The notes: generated by a model from the letters alone, not told the origin. A stretch of DNA of 64,000 bases from Ornithodoros turicata (GCF_037126465.1 NC_088201.1:196424403-196488402); one strand, 5' to 3'; counted from the stretch's first letter, positions 33,380 to 45,024 are shown. A program made the numbers and translations.

Positions 33380-33766
33380 CGAGACTGCGACCGATTAGAA
33401 ACCAGTTGGGCCAACTGGTACCAGGTGAGACTGGGACCAGCCAGAAACCAGTTGAGCGAACTGGTACCAGTTGATCGAACTGGTCCCTGTTCGATAACAC
33501 AGTTCGCCCAGTCCCAGTTGCAACTGGACCAGTTCAACTGGGACTGGAGTTCAACTGGGATCGAACAGAGATCAGTTCGATCAACTGGTACCAATTGGAT
33601 TAACTGGTTTCTGGCTGGTCCCAGTCTCAACTGGGACCAGTTGCAAATGGGACTGGGTGGACTGTGTTATCGAACAGGGACCAGTTGTCGCAACTGGTAC
33701 CAGTTGATCTGGGACCGGTTGAACTGGTCCCTGTTCGATAACACCATTCAGCTGGTACCAGTTCAA
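33380..33766. repeat. Array of AACTGGTACCAGTT words (right arm)
   Basis: A dense run of AACTGGTACCAGTT, GGGACCAGTTG and their inverses. The array is itself folded: GTTCGATAACACAGTTC in the first half returns inverted (GTGTTATCGAACAGGGACC) in the second half. Long frames on both strands (33177-33500, 33295-33630, 33356-33847) are artefacts of the repeats. Confidence 0.85.
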
Positions 33767-33782
33767 AAAAATTTCGCCTGGG

Positions 33783-35459
33783 TTGGCATCATTCGACAAT
33801 CGATTTCACAAATTTTTACTGCTGGGAAATGTTTGGGTTTCAAATAAGCGAGCTTTTTCGATCAGCAAAACCTCTGATGACATCATTCTGACGTTAGAGC
33901 CAAGAGGACCAATGCGTGTGACGGCAAAAGATCGTCTGGGGCGAACCCAGGCATGACATTTCACGAGCCCAAGGGCAGGAACGCCAAACGAAAGTTTGAG
34001 GCAGCATCGCCGTCAGGCTTGTTGTCGTGGCACAAGAATTGCGCGTTCAGCACGTTCGTTCCTCGCATTTTGCTGACGAAGCGTACGTAGAGGTGGACCT
34101 ATTGCAATCCAGTATGGGAGTGTCAGCAAAATGAAAGAGACTAAAGCCCTATGCTGTGCCTACATTGTTCCATGAGCAAATGGACACCACCGACGTACCG
34201 GATAAGCAGGTGAGCATTTGTTTCCAGATTTGTTTTCTTTCCGAATGTATGTCGGAAAACGAACGCGGCCGGCAAGGATGTACGAGACCCCCTTAGGCCC
34301 CACTAGTACCTCACTTAATTTTTTGACGGTATCCCTCTAACTTTTGCGGTTGTGAAACAAAACTTACCAAATTATTTTTCACTTATCAATTAAATATATT
34401 AAGGTTTAAGAAAAAGTTTATGCCATCTTTCTTTGCTCACGTAACCCAGCATGAACTCACAATAACTTTTGTGAGCATGCGAGAGCCAAGCAGGCAGCTT
34501 TCCAACAGAATAGCCGCATTCGGCATTACACTTTTATGCATCATATTGTCCAACATAAAATGCTCAATTTCTATCACAGGTGGAGAGAAGCAGCTTGATG
34601 GTAATGGTAGCAACAATCTGCTTCAACTGGTGAGCATGACAAGCTGCTATTTATTCGGAAGCTTTAATATCTGTGTCGTATACTGGAGGAATTGAATACT
34701 GAGTCAGAGTGAACGTTCACGTTGTGAAACCTGCAGCTCAGCCTCTACTGGTGCTATATTGCTCACATACTGTGACTGCTTGACGTTGTTATATAGTGAA
34801 TTTTTATTTTTATGTTCTAAAAGTGAGGCTTACACCTGCGTCATACACTGAAGGAGCCAGTGAAACTAAAGTAAAAAAGGCCCTTTCCAGGGCCACCACA
34901 TGTTTTATGCAGAGACAAACACTGCGTTATACGAACCCTCCAATACGCACATTATTGTTTTTGGTTCAGCTGCAAACACTTTTCTGAATTGTGTTTGTGA
35001 TTTTAATGAACTCCTTTAAAATGCAATTTTAGTAACTGGCTACGAACAGCATCTAATGAACCATATGCGCACCTGTGACTTTCAGTACAATTTCAGTTAA
35101 TGTTGTAGTGTGCAGAGGACAGTCCAAGGGTTCAAGAATATGGTGGTATTGGGCACTGATATGTGCATGATAGTAAGCTTTTCTTTTTTTCTTTTGCTTA
35201 GTCGTAATTTTTTTCTTGTTTCAGCACATCAAGCTTCAAGTACCAGTGCTTGTCCTCGTCGTGTGATAACGTTGGTTTGTATTCCAGAATGATTTGCAAT
35301 GAAAATTATTTACACATTCCACTGTACTTGCAATATCGGACTACAAGTCTGCACTGCTTGTGAGACATACTTGTTGGACTATTACAAAGGATTAAAACTT
35401 CCGAAACGGTCAGTGCATACACATATGACTAACACTATGGCCAGTATAACAGCTCAATA
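33783..35459. other. No recognisable gene
   Basis: Short unassigned ORFs only, including 34420-34695 plus. Confidence 0.4.
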
Positions 35460-37240
35460 ATTTGTGACTTCACACTGCAACATTTCTTCACAACATATGG
35501 TTATGAAAAGCAGGAATCATCAAATAAATTTTAATAAGTTATTGTTAAACAAACCTGACATGATATGGAAAAACATCAAACGCATCACCGGCACAACCAA
35601 GGAGAAGGAGTCAATAGGTTGCATGCACGTTGACGGCAAAGTGGTGTCTGGCAAGTTGCTAGCTGACGCATTTAATTCGTTTTCCGTTAATTTCACAGAG
35701 TCGCAAGTTCCGTCCTCGGAAATTACTTTACGCTCCAATATAAGGGAATCCTTATTTTTAGAACCCACTACATCCACGGAGGTCATCTCTGTTTTTACTT
35801 CTGCTAATAACAGTAAGAGTATAGATTTTGATGGGCTCCAAGTGATACCGCTAAAGTACGTCATCGATATTTTAGCTCCATATCTTACACATTCCTCTAA
35901 CATGATATTAGGAACAGGTGTATTTCCTGAAAGCATGCAAATTGCGAGAGTGTCCCTAATACACAAAGGCGGAGAGAATGATAATATGACCAATTAGAGA
36001 CTTGTCCCTATACTCCCCATTTTCTCAAAAGGTTTAGAGAAGATGAAGATAATTCATAAACGGCCAATGGGTTTTTTGGACAAACATAAGTTGCTATCTG
36101 ACACCCAGCATGGCTTTAGGAAATGTATGTCAACCGAGTTAGCTTTAGTGAATCTAAAGGAAACCATTTTAGGTATAATGTAAAACCCCGAGACTAGGGA
36201 ACACGAAAGGACAGACACAACACGAATCCTTTCGTGTTCCCTAGTCTCGGGGTTTTACATTATGCATCATCTTCACCAGCTCGCTTGCTTCTTAGCCATT
36301 TTTTCATTGTCATTTTAGGTAATTTTGAGAGAAAACGCATCGTGCTGGGAATGTTTATTGATTTCTCGAAGGCATTTGACCGTATTGACCGTGATATATT
36401 ACTAAAGAAGACTGTTATATTAATACGGAGTGAGATGCACTTGAACTGTTTCGAACATGTCTAAGCAATCGAAAAGTGCAAATTGACTGTGCAATTTTGG
36501 ACCTCCAAAGGGTAACTGTTGGTGTGCATCAGGGTAGAATCTTAGGCCCCCTTTGATTTAATTTATATATCTTAACGATATTGTTGATATCGATAGTGTA
36601 GTGTCTTTCGTTATTTATGCTGACGATGTGAGTATTCCCCTATCGGGGTGTAAAGCAAATGAATTAATACAAAAGGGCAACGTCATTGTTGAACACCTCC
36701 AGTCATGAACCACAAAATAAATTCACATTAAACACCAATAAGACAAAAGCTATGATATTCCGACCCACTAACAAACGGGTAGAATGTGACGCCCGACTTA
36801 CTATTAGCTCCAAGTGTATAGAGAATCATGAGTAAGTTCAAACTCTTAGACGTATATTTTTCCGACACCATGTCTTGGGATTACCACTACCAACACGTAC
36901 AATCTAAAATTTCCGCAGTGGTTGGAATCTTTTATAGGTATTATTATCTATCTATGCAGGTTAAACTAACACAATATAATTCATTGCTCTGTCTCATATT
37001 CGATATTGCCGTCTAGTATGGGGTACGACAAGTAAAAGGAACATACATGCCTTGTTTCTTTTTCAGAAAAGGGCAGTTCGTGCGATAGTAAATGCTGAAT
37101 ATTATTCAAGCACAAAATATTTTTTTCTTGACCTATCTCTCACTAAAATACCCGATATGTATGAGTATCGTTTGATTATGACATATAGTCGCTCCTAACT
37201 TCAGAACAATGCCCATTTCTGCAATCTAGTTGCACTTGTG
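35460..37240 (+). pseudogene. LINE (CR1/L2/jockey-like) reverse transcriptase remnant
   Basis: The open part 35464-35997 gives the N-terminal RT region: IWKNIKRITG, KSIDFDGLQVIPLKYV, ILGTGVFPESMQIARVSLIH, KGGENDN. After a stop come PILPIFSKGLEK and HKLLSDTQHGFRKCMSTELA. After the insertion at 36176-36310 comes the catalytic block MFIDFSKAFDRIDRDILL (motif A Asp intact). Later blocks (YADD region near 36615, KFKLLDVYFSDTMSWDYH near 36828) survive only in shifting frames. This order is that of a non-LTR retrotransposon ORF2 without its endonuclease. It is dead by multiple stops. Confidence 0.8.
36176..36310. mobile_element. 135-bp hairpin insertion with an 11-bp target duplication
   Basis: CATTTTAGGTA is exact at 36165-36175 and 36311-36321. 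The insert has two arms of about 35 bases (TAATGTAAAACCCCGAGACT and its inverse) around a loop of about 17 bases, then a one-sided tail of about 46 bases (ATCATCTTCACCAGCTCGC). Removing it and one repeat rejoins the LINE frame between ETILG and NFERKRIVLG. Same plan as 26776-26917. Confidence 0.8.
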
Positions 37241-39739
37241 AGGAATGACACTAACGCATATACATTCCGGGCCCCCTTACCCTGGCAGGTTAGAAAACCG
37301 CGTACGAACCACGACTATCTCTATAATACACGACCATAACACTCGCCCGTTCGGCTATGGGACTTCAGTCCGCGGCTCGAGGAGCGGAAGTGCCGTATTT
37401 ACGCGCGGAGCGCCCGCCAGGGGCACCACCTGCCGTACCCAGAAGAGCGCCTGTTGTACCTCAGCTGTGTGCGATATGAGAGGCCCTTGTGGTTAATTCT
37501 TCGTGCGTACATGTTTGTGTGTTGTCGAAGGTTCTCTGTGCATGTAGAGCTAACAGTTATGAAACTAAATACTCAGAAATGGGATGTGCTCTGAAGTGTA
37601 AGGTGGCATGTAAAACTGTGAAACTCACGCGCTATATGCCGTACACCGTACATGTCAGACTATCTCAAGGGGGCCTTCAATAGTAACATCCAATGATGTT
37701 ATACCCGTAAAAAGTGAAGATGCAGCAGCGGTGACTGCAAGTGTGTTACCAGGACATGGCTATGCCAAGGGGATGAAACTCGCGAGTTCCTTTGCGGACT
37801 AAAGTGAGGCGCTGCGAGCCTTTCGCGTCATTAAACGTCATGAAACGTCAAAATTTTTACGTCGAAGCGCGAGTTCTCTACCGAGAGCATCCCATTGGCT
37901 CCTGCGGCCGCTCCCCTGGTATGCGAGCGCTCATTGGTCGGTTTGAAATTATAACCTTTTCGTGGCGCGGGAAAGCGGGCACCGCCGTGTCTGGGGTGCC
38001 GGAGCAGTTCGCCGTAAAGTTTCGAAATATGGTGCAGCAGGGACGCACGCAAAGCATATTTGCCGGTACCGCTTTGGATGGCTTTTAGTGCCCGTCGATA
38101 CCGACTCTGCAAAACTCGAATCCTCTTGGATACTTCTGCAAGTAAATTCAGTGATAGATAGTGGAAGGCGCAGGTCTGCTTCGCTTGCTTGGCGCGACAA
38201 CGATTCAAGGAGGATCAATACTGTGTTTTTCCACTCGACAGCAGGTAAGTCAGTTCCTATTCCATTCTGCCGCTTAGCGTAGCATAGCATAGCACCGCAC
38301 CTGTGGCATATACTCAGCATTTCGGCCGGTAGAATTTTTAGTTTTCACGTTTTCTGATCCCTGTTCTGGTCTTTCTTGCTCAGGTATCAACTAGGTACTG
38401 CTCAACTCATATCTGCTTCAGAAAAGCATCGGCATGGACGCAATAGAATGGATATGCCACTCTGAGTGGTTGGAACATCATCTTTTGGCTTAGCAGCTGC
38501 ACAGGTTCCTTTGTGACGGGTCAGCCTTGACATGTGACACTATACAAGCAGCAAAGGGATATGGACATGTTTCCTGTCATGCTGGATTTGTGAATGTGTG
38601 TGCCTGTGCAGTGAATTTACTGATCTACTGTGAAGTCTTCCACTTGAGACATCAGCTAACAGTGAATGTGAAGTTGCTTCGGCATATTACTCGAACTTCA
38701 GAAACAATGTTCATGTCAAGTTCGTGTTTGGCGCAGATACAGAAGACTGCATATGTGTGATTTGGAAATACCAATCCCGAAAAATAAAGCACCTTGTGCA
38801 ACAGAAACAGCCAACGCTTCCGCGTTTTATTTATTTCACTGGATGCGAACGAAAATCCAGAACCGCCAAAGCGGGGAGAGAACAGAGGGGAAAGGGAAAG
38901 AGAACCCCTCGGCAGCGTGGCTTTACGTCACGCGTCACCCATGGAGACAAAATAAAACAAAGCAAAAAACTACTCTACCGAGGCCCAACGATTGGCCCGA
39001 CGTCTGAGGTCACGTGAGTTTTTCCCGACAATAGAAATATACTACACGTTCATTCCCCTGGCTATGCACTTCCCAAGAGGAAAATCTATGAGTTTTTCTC
39101 ATTATTATGCTGGTTAGGCATTATGCCCTTAAGGCAAGAAGACTGTTCGGTTTTCTGAAGTTGCATGTGCTGGTGTGCAGCGTAGGGAATCGCTGCAGCG
39201 GTTGACGACTTTATGTGGTATTGTAGTATGTAATAAAGTGCAAGGATTATCCTCTATATTTCAACACTGAAGATGGATAGGATGTTTGTTAGATGATGTG
39301 ACTGTGTACAGGTTTTTTATGTTAGCACAGTACACAAGAAACCAGTGTTTGTTTTCGACCCATCAGTATAAAATGCCTCATGTTCTTCGAGACTTCCTTT
39401 AAAGGGACCATTCCATGCAAAAAAAGTGTTTATGAGACAGAAACGGTAACGTTCGTCTTCGGTTCACAGCTAGCTTGGCAGAGTTTATCCTCCGGAAACA
39501 TCTTAGATATTCAATAAACGAGTTTTAAAGATTCACACTCCTTCTGCGGCCAAAAAAGCCCCAGCGATCGACACACTATTATGGCGTCACCCAGGCACAC
39601 AAATGGCAGTGCAGCGGTGACGATTGTCTCCGAGGTTGTCTGCTTCGCGTTCGCACAGCAATATACCAAGTGAAAAGACCTCGAGAAGTATGCCGACTTT
39701 CCCACATCATAGCACCTGCTGAGAGGAGACCAGGAAGTA
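37241..39739. other. No certain gene; CpG-rich stretch near 37350-38250
   Basis: The block 37350-38000 is richer in CpG than its surroundings and could hold a promoter or first exon. AGCAGGTAAGTC near 38238-38249 resembles a splice donor on the plus strand. Overlapping frames on both strands here (37831-38320 minus, 37792-38088 plus) match no family I recognise, so no gene is called. Confidence 0.3.
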
Positions 39740-41032
39740 AGGGTGGTTCCATAAGTTTCCGGCCCTAGGTAGAAAATGCGCGCGAATTTGCGAGGCGAAA
39801 ATGCGATTAAGGATGCGTGGCGCCATCTGTTGGAGGGCCGGAGCACCGCCCTCAACCCTCTCCATGCTTTTGTCGGTTGGAGAGTAGCATTTCACGCAGC
39901 CAGGGTGCACTTTTCAGTTAAAATAAAAAAGATCGAGTACCGCGCTGTGATAAAATTCTTGACAAAAGAGGGACTTTCGTCTAATGAAATTAAAGCGCGA
40001 CTGGACAGCGTGTACAGGGAAGCCTCTCCGTCGTCCGCAACGGTAAAGGACTAGGGCTAAGCAGTTTCGACTGGGGCGAGAGTCCATTGAAGATGATCCA
40101 CGTGATCGTCGTCCAGTAGAAGTGGTGACACAAGAAAATTTGTCTATTGTCGACAAGGAAGTGCTGAGCGACAAGCGTCTGAAGGAAATCTCAGAAAGGC
40201 TGGGGCTTTCCAAAACAACCGTTTTTCGCATCATCGGGGAGGGCCTTCACATGAAAAAGGTCAGTGCGAGATGGGTGCCATGACTTCTCTCGTCAGTTCA
40301 AAAGCAACAGCGCGTCGTCTGTGCCAAAGAGTTTTTTGAGCGCTGTCAAGAGAACGAAGAAGAAATATTGAAGTCAATTGTCACAGGGGATGGGACTATG
40401 GTGCTGTACTATGATCCCCTTTCGAAAAAGGAGTCGATGGAATGGCGCAAACCAGGAGAAGCACCCCTAAGAAAAGCCAAGGTCACACAATGCACAAAGA
40501 AGATCATGGCAACAATATTTTGGGATTGTCACGGGATCCTCCTCATCGACTTCAAAGAGAGGAACACCACAGTAAATGCGACTTACTATGCTTCACTCCT
40601 GCACCGACTGTGAAACGCCATCAAGAAAAAGAGGCGCGGCAGGTTGAGTGGAGGTGTCCGGTTGCTCCAGGACAATGCCCCTGTCCACAAGGCTTCTGTT
40701 GCCTAGGCTGCACTGAAGGAGTGCGGCTTCGAAGAAATCCACCACCCACCCTACAGTCCAGACTTGGCACCGAGTGACTACTTCCTGTTCTCGAACTTGA
40801 AGAGGGATCTCAGAGGACGGAGATTTCAAAACGATAGTGAGGTGCAAGAGGCAGTTTTCCAGCATTTTGCGGACAAGACTTCGGACTATTTTTTTCTAGG
40901 GTGTAAGAATGCTGGTTGAAAGGTGTCAAAAGTGCTTTGAAGTTAAGGGTGACTATGTCGAAAAGTGATACACTTGTTTCGTCTCTATGACTATTAAAAG
41001 TTAGTCGGGCCGGAAACTTATGGAACCACACT
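39740..41032. mobile_element. Mariner element, full length, inactive
   Basis: The ends share GTGGTTCCATAAGTTTCCGG in inverse orientation (39743-39764 and 41008-41029, arms about 24 bases). A TA precedes the left end; the right flank is TC, so the duplication has decayed or the boundary is off by a base. Length 1.29 kb is normal for mariner. The transposase frame inside is broken. Confidence 0.8.
39918..40968 (+). pseudogene. Mariner transposase (D,D34D), several frameshifts
   Basis: The N-terminal helix-turn-helix is readable as IEYRAVIKFLTKEGLSSNEI. After frame changes come LSIVDKEVLSDKRLKEISER and LGLSKTTVFRII, then VTGDGTMVLYYDPLSKKESM (first catalytic Asp; the usual ETW is GTM), WRKPGEAP, IFWDCHGILLIDF, VRLLQDNAPVH (second Asp), and YSPDLAPSDYFLFSNLKRDL (third Asp). 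The protein ends with a readable CFEVKGDYVEK at 40930-40968. The original start codon is lost or altered before VKIKKIEYRAV. At least three frameshifts or stops make it non-functional. Confidence 0.8.
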
Positions 41033-42227
41033 TCAGTGTGTCGACTGTGTTGAGACGTGTGTAGATGCATGCAGTGTGATACTCGCAGCGGTCATCGCTT
41101 TTCATGCTGCTGTATAAAACGCAATAAAGAAGCGATTTTCGACTGCTAGCTTGATTTATCACAACGACAGTACGCGTATTACATGTGTGGATCTTGAGTA
41201 CGGTTCGGAGAATGAAACGGACCGGTTGTTGAAGTGGAGGAAGGTAATGCCAGTGGTGCCGGCATTCCCGCCTTTTGGTGCACAGTGTAAACGAGAGGGT
41301 CGCGAAAGCCATTAAAGTGGTGGGCGAGTTCCCCGCGTTCACGTCTTACGATGACGTAGTGCGAACATAGCATGATGTCGTTCGGTTGATACGACGACTC
41401 ATGGTCGTGCAGTTGCGACAAATGGTCAAGTGCAGTTCAACGAGACTGAGTGCGTAATATTAGTAAAGATCCTGAGATATTCAGTCTGTTTTTCTTTCCT
41501 CGTTAGTCAATCAATTCGTTAATTGAAATTAATTGGTGACCCTTTTATCTGCAGAGACTATAGCAAAACTCTCAATGGCGGAGTTGTAGAGGGGGAAGGG
41601 GGTCTACGTTTCTCTTAGCCATGAATATGTACCTCCTCTCAGTTATTTTTCTCCTCCCCCCTCCGGTTTCAAAAAAAGCGCGCCTGAAGCTTCGATATAC
41701 TACCCGAGAGCAGCACAAACGCGCACCGAGAGCAGTGATCTCTTCGTTCGTTCAAAGTGTGTAGACCACTTTACTGCACACAATCAAGAGACGCCATCTG
41801 CGCGGAGTTGCTGTGGACAAACCACACTGAACGCAGCCGTGCGAATGCTTTTCGCAAGTGGGACATCGGTTGCGTTGCACTGCAACACCGCTCTTGACTC
41901 TCTCCTTCCACAATACCCAAATAATTTACAGCTATGAAGGAATCGAACAAGTATCGCTACACGACTAAGTTGTTTGTGAATAGTGTACAACATAACGATA
42001 TCTTTGCGCTACATATCGACAACTGGACAGCTGTCCAGTTGTCGATATGTAGCGACAAATACTGGCGCGACATGAGCGGGATCCAGTATCGCGCTCATGG
42101 TGCACAGCGATCACGCGCCATATCAGCCTGAGCGTGAGCGTGGGTCGGCTTCAACCTCACGCTCGCCTTATCAAATGATCGTGATCGTGAGTTCTTTCGG
42201 GCAGAAATACCGACCTCTGGTGGTCAC
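41033..42227. other. No recognisable gene; contains a perfect palindrome
   Basis: Short unassigned ORFs. The palindrome at 42007-42054 is listed separately. Confidence 0.4.
42007..42054. repeat. Perfect 48-bp palindrome
   Basis: CGCTACATATCGACAACTGG is followed by ACAG, then by the exact inverse of all 24 bases, with no spacer. The next bases outward do not pair. It may be the core of a hairpin element; no target duplication is evident. Confidence 0.9.
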
Positions 42228-42680
42228 AAACCACTGTAAGATACTGTTTGAAGCAGCCGTAGTTCCATAAAATCGATTAATGGCACATGTCATGAAAATA
42301 GTCGTGATATGTCATAACGACCGTCAGTGGTAAAAAACCACTGTAAGGCACTGTTTAAAGCAGCGGTAGTGCCATAAAATCGATTCATGGCACATATCAT
42401 CAAAATAGTCATGAAATGTCACAATGACCATCGGTAGTCATAAAACACTGTATGACACTGTTTGAAGCAGCGGTAGTCCCATAAAATCGATTCATGGCAT
42501 ATGGCATGAAAATAGTCATGAAATGTCATAATGACCATCGGTATAGTCATAAAAAACTGTATGACACTGTTTGAAGCACTGGTAGTCCCGTACAATCGAT
42601 TCATGGCATTTATCACGAAAATAGTCATGGGATGTTATAATGACAAAAAGCTGTCATAAAACACGGCATGACACTGCAAA
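42228..42680 (+). repeat. Satellite, 107-109-bp unit, about four copies
   Basis: The word ACTGTTTGAAGCAG (or close variant) falls at about 42243, 42350, 42457 and 42566. Each unit continues with CCATAAAATCGATTCATGGC and AAAATAGTCATG. Copies are about 85-90 percent alike by eye, with decay toward the right end. Confidence 0.9.
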
Positions 42681-42934
42681 ATCCAAGGGTTGTTGAATCA
42701 GTAGTCATGCATGAACTCATGATAGATTAACGAAATCATGAAAGTCGCAGTCATGACATGACTTAATACACAGTCGTACACAGTTGGATTACATTGGGTA
42801 GCGCTTGGATCAAATTGAGTGACCAATGCATTAAAATGAACGGGAAAACCTGTGGTGCCTTCAAAGCTACCAGAAACGGACCAATATGCTTGGTGAACTC
42901 CCGAGTGAATCCGAGCGTCTGTATCAGAAGCAGG

Positions 42935-43019
42935 CTAGCCCAAAGCAGTCGTATGCGGCTCGCGTAGTTCCTCCACGGCTGGATGCGGCACGCGGACACG
43001 AATCAGTTCGGCACCCCTG
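42935..43019. repeat. Solo right end of the hAT element seen at 23823-24635
   Basis: GCGTAGTTCCTCC and CGAATCAGTTCGGCACCCCTG match 24545-24635 closely. No left end is identified within the expected distance. Confidence 0.65.
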
Positions 43020-43724
43020 GTGTACACGATAAAAACAAAAAAGAGAATGATTATCGGATACCGCCATGGTGGTGGAAATAATGGGGGAACGTTATCTTAG
43101 GCTACTGACCCCACTTTATCGAAGGCGAGTACAACACCACTTGGAGTATTTGCAAAAATAGCCCAGGGTGCACTATTTCACGCGCAAAGCATGCCGCTGA
43201 AATAAGCAGGCAGTTGGACAGGACGATGCATATCTGCGAGCATTTGCTTAAAACAAGGACCAGAAAGCGCGCTTCTCCTAATGTATTGTCAAGTTCTGCA
43301 CAGACACGTCGCCATGATCGGTTCGTCTTGAAGTCAAGAAAACATTGACACAACACGATTATACACGCCAGGTCCCAATTGCATTAGATGCATTTAAGCG
43401 AGTTGAACATAGAGGCATATGTCTTACTTGATGACATTTACATTTTGTTTGTGAATGACGCTGCCGGACAGCGCAGGTGGAAAGGCTCGACCATGCGCCA
43501 CTTAAGCATGCTGTCGCCGATACAGGTGTACGCATGAAGACAAGAAAAAGCAAAACTGTCTTGCTTTCGCTTCTCCTAAATAGAGGTATACAACGTCGGT
43601 AGACGAAATATACGTACTCACAGTCAACCCTCCAAATTTCATACTGGTGGCAACGAAGCTTCCCCGCGGTGCTTCGAAGAAAAATTATGAAAAGTGTGAA
43701 ACATAAAAATTTGCATATATTATA
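43020..43724. other. No recognisable gene
   Basis: Unassigned minus-strand ORFs (43102-43356, 43359-43829) match no family I know; the second overlaps the mariner end and is a shadow. Confidence 0.4.
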
Positions 43725-45022
43725 CGAGGGGTGTTCAAGTCCAATCGGGACTTTTGATTTTTCGCAAAAGTAAAAGGAACTTACAGGCGAGAAATTAGTT
43801 ATATTTTTCAACGTAATCTCCAGTTGCACTAATGCACTTGCCCCAGCGTTTCACGAGGGCTTGGACGCCAGCAGCATAGAAATCCTTACGGGCGCGTTGC
43901 AGCCATGATCGGACCGTATTCTTGACCTCGTCCTCGCAGCTGAAGTGGCAGCCCCAAGGAACGCCTTCAGTGGCCCGGAGGGATGGAAATCGCTGGGGGC
44001 GAGGTCTAGACTGTAAGGGGGATGTGGCAGCAACTCCCAGCTAAGTTCCTGTAAGGTGCGTGTCGTGAGATGTGCGGTATGCGGGCGTGCATTGTCCTGT
44101 AGGAGGCGGACTCCTTTGGTGACGAGGCCCGACCGCTTTTGCTTCAGCGCCTTATGAACATCGCTGAGAACCTGGCAGTAATATGCACTATTGATGGTGA
44201 TACCGCTGGGCAGAAAATCAACATGACCGACGCCAGCCTTGTCCCAGAAAACCGTGGCCATGACCTTACCCGCAGACGGGGTGCTTCGGAACTTCTTGGG
44301 AGTTGATGAGCCCGGATGCTTCCACTGTTTTGATGTGCGTTTAGACTCAGGTGTGAAATGGTGCACCCACGTTCCATCGCACGTGATGATCAGCTCAAGG
44401 AACGGCTGTCCTTGAGTGTCAAAACGGTACCTTGGCAATTGGGAGATTTCCAGTCTTCTCTGCCGGTCAAACACGGAAAGCTCCTCGGGACCCAACAGAC
44501 ACTAACTTTCCCAAACTGGAGGTGTTCATGAATGATAGTGTTCAACGTCCCCAGAGAACGTCCCCCCAACGTCCGTCTTTCGAGCCAGTTCGAGACATGT
44601 TATCCGTCGGTCCTTGTGGATCAGGCGCTCCACAACTTGTTTTTTCCTATGAATTCTGACACTGGGTTCTGTGCCGCCCCGGCCGAGATTGTCCTGCACT
44701 GATATACGGCCGTCTCAGAATCGTTTCCAGCACTCAAACGCTTTGCTGCGGTTAAGTGTATCGTGGAACCTGAGCCTGAAGTCTTCTGTGAATTTCAGAC
44801 GACTTTACGCCTCCATTCACGAGAAACTTCATGACAATTCGCTGTTCGATGTGCGTGCACATCTCGTTGTTGGCCATCTTGTCCAGCACGTGCCTTCTGT
44901 TTGGATTTTCCACGTGGTGAACGTGGAGCCCTGTCGCGTGTGAAAATGACGAAAAAGAAGTAGTGCGAGCCATTTGTACACTCAGGAGACAGAAAGTCCC
45001 GATCTGACTTGAAAACCCCTCC
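43725..45022. mobile_element. Mariner element, full length (1,298 bp), inactive
   Basis: The left end CGAGGGGTGTTCAAGTCCAA and the right end, inverted, GGAGGGGTTTTCAAGTCAGA align over about 30 bases, and both are flanked by TA (43723-43724, 45023-45024). The length and TA duplication are those of a mariner. This is a different lineage from the copy at 39740, whose ends are unrelated. Confidence 0.85.
43795..44877 (-). pseudogene. Mariner transposase (D,D34D), minus strand, broken
   Basis: Start ATG at 44877 gives MANNEMCTHIEQRIVMKFLV and NGGVKSSEIHRRLQAQ (N-terminal helix-turn-helix). The middle (VVERLIHKDRRITCLELARK) needs frame changes and passes stops. From 44495 a long open frame holds ITCDGTWVHHFTPESKRTSK (first Asp; ETW mutated to GTW), ATVFWD, GVRLLQDNARPHTAH (second Asp) and PPYSLDLAPSDF (third Asp, 34 residues after the second). 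The last part shifts frame but the true C-terminus YAAGVQALVKRWGKCI and GDYVEKYN is readable to the stop at 43795. Length with shifts ignored is about 360 residues, normal for the family. Confidence 0.85.
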
Positions 45023-45024
45023 TA

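Larger units (their letters stand above)
30450..33782. mobile_element. 3.3-kb element with CCCAGGCGAAA ends and word-array termini
   Basis: CCCAGGCGAAAATTT at 30450 returns inverted as AAATTTCGCCTGGG ending at 33782. Inside each end lies an array of short AACTGG/CCAGTT words (30476-30715 and 33380-33766). Flanking bases TT on both sides could be a 2-bp duplication. The interior has no recognisable transposase and contains a second complete element at 30764-32149, so it is non-autonomous or decayed. The CCCA...TGGG termini link it to the elements at 30764 and 27149. I cannot assign a superfamily. Confidence 0.65.

Noticed and set aside
33177..33847. Overlapping long frames on both strands
   Set aside because: They are read-through of the AACTGG/CCAGTT array and are rich in the same short peptide in every frame.
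37792..38320. Possible host gene on either strand
   Set aside because: The frames are open on both strands in a CpG-rich stretch, none matches a family, and only one donor-like site supports it.
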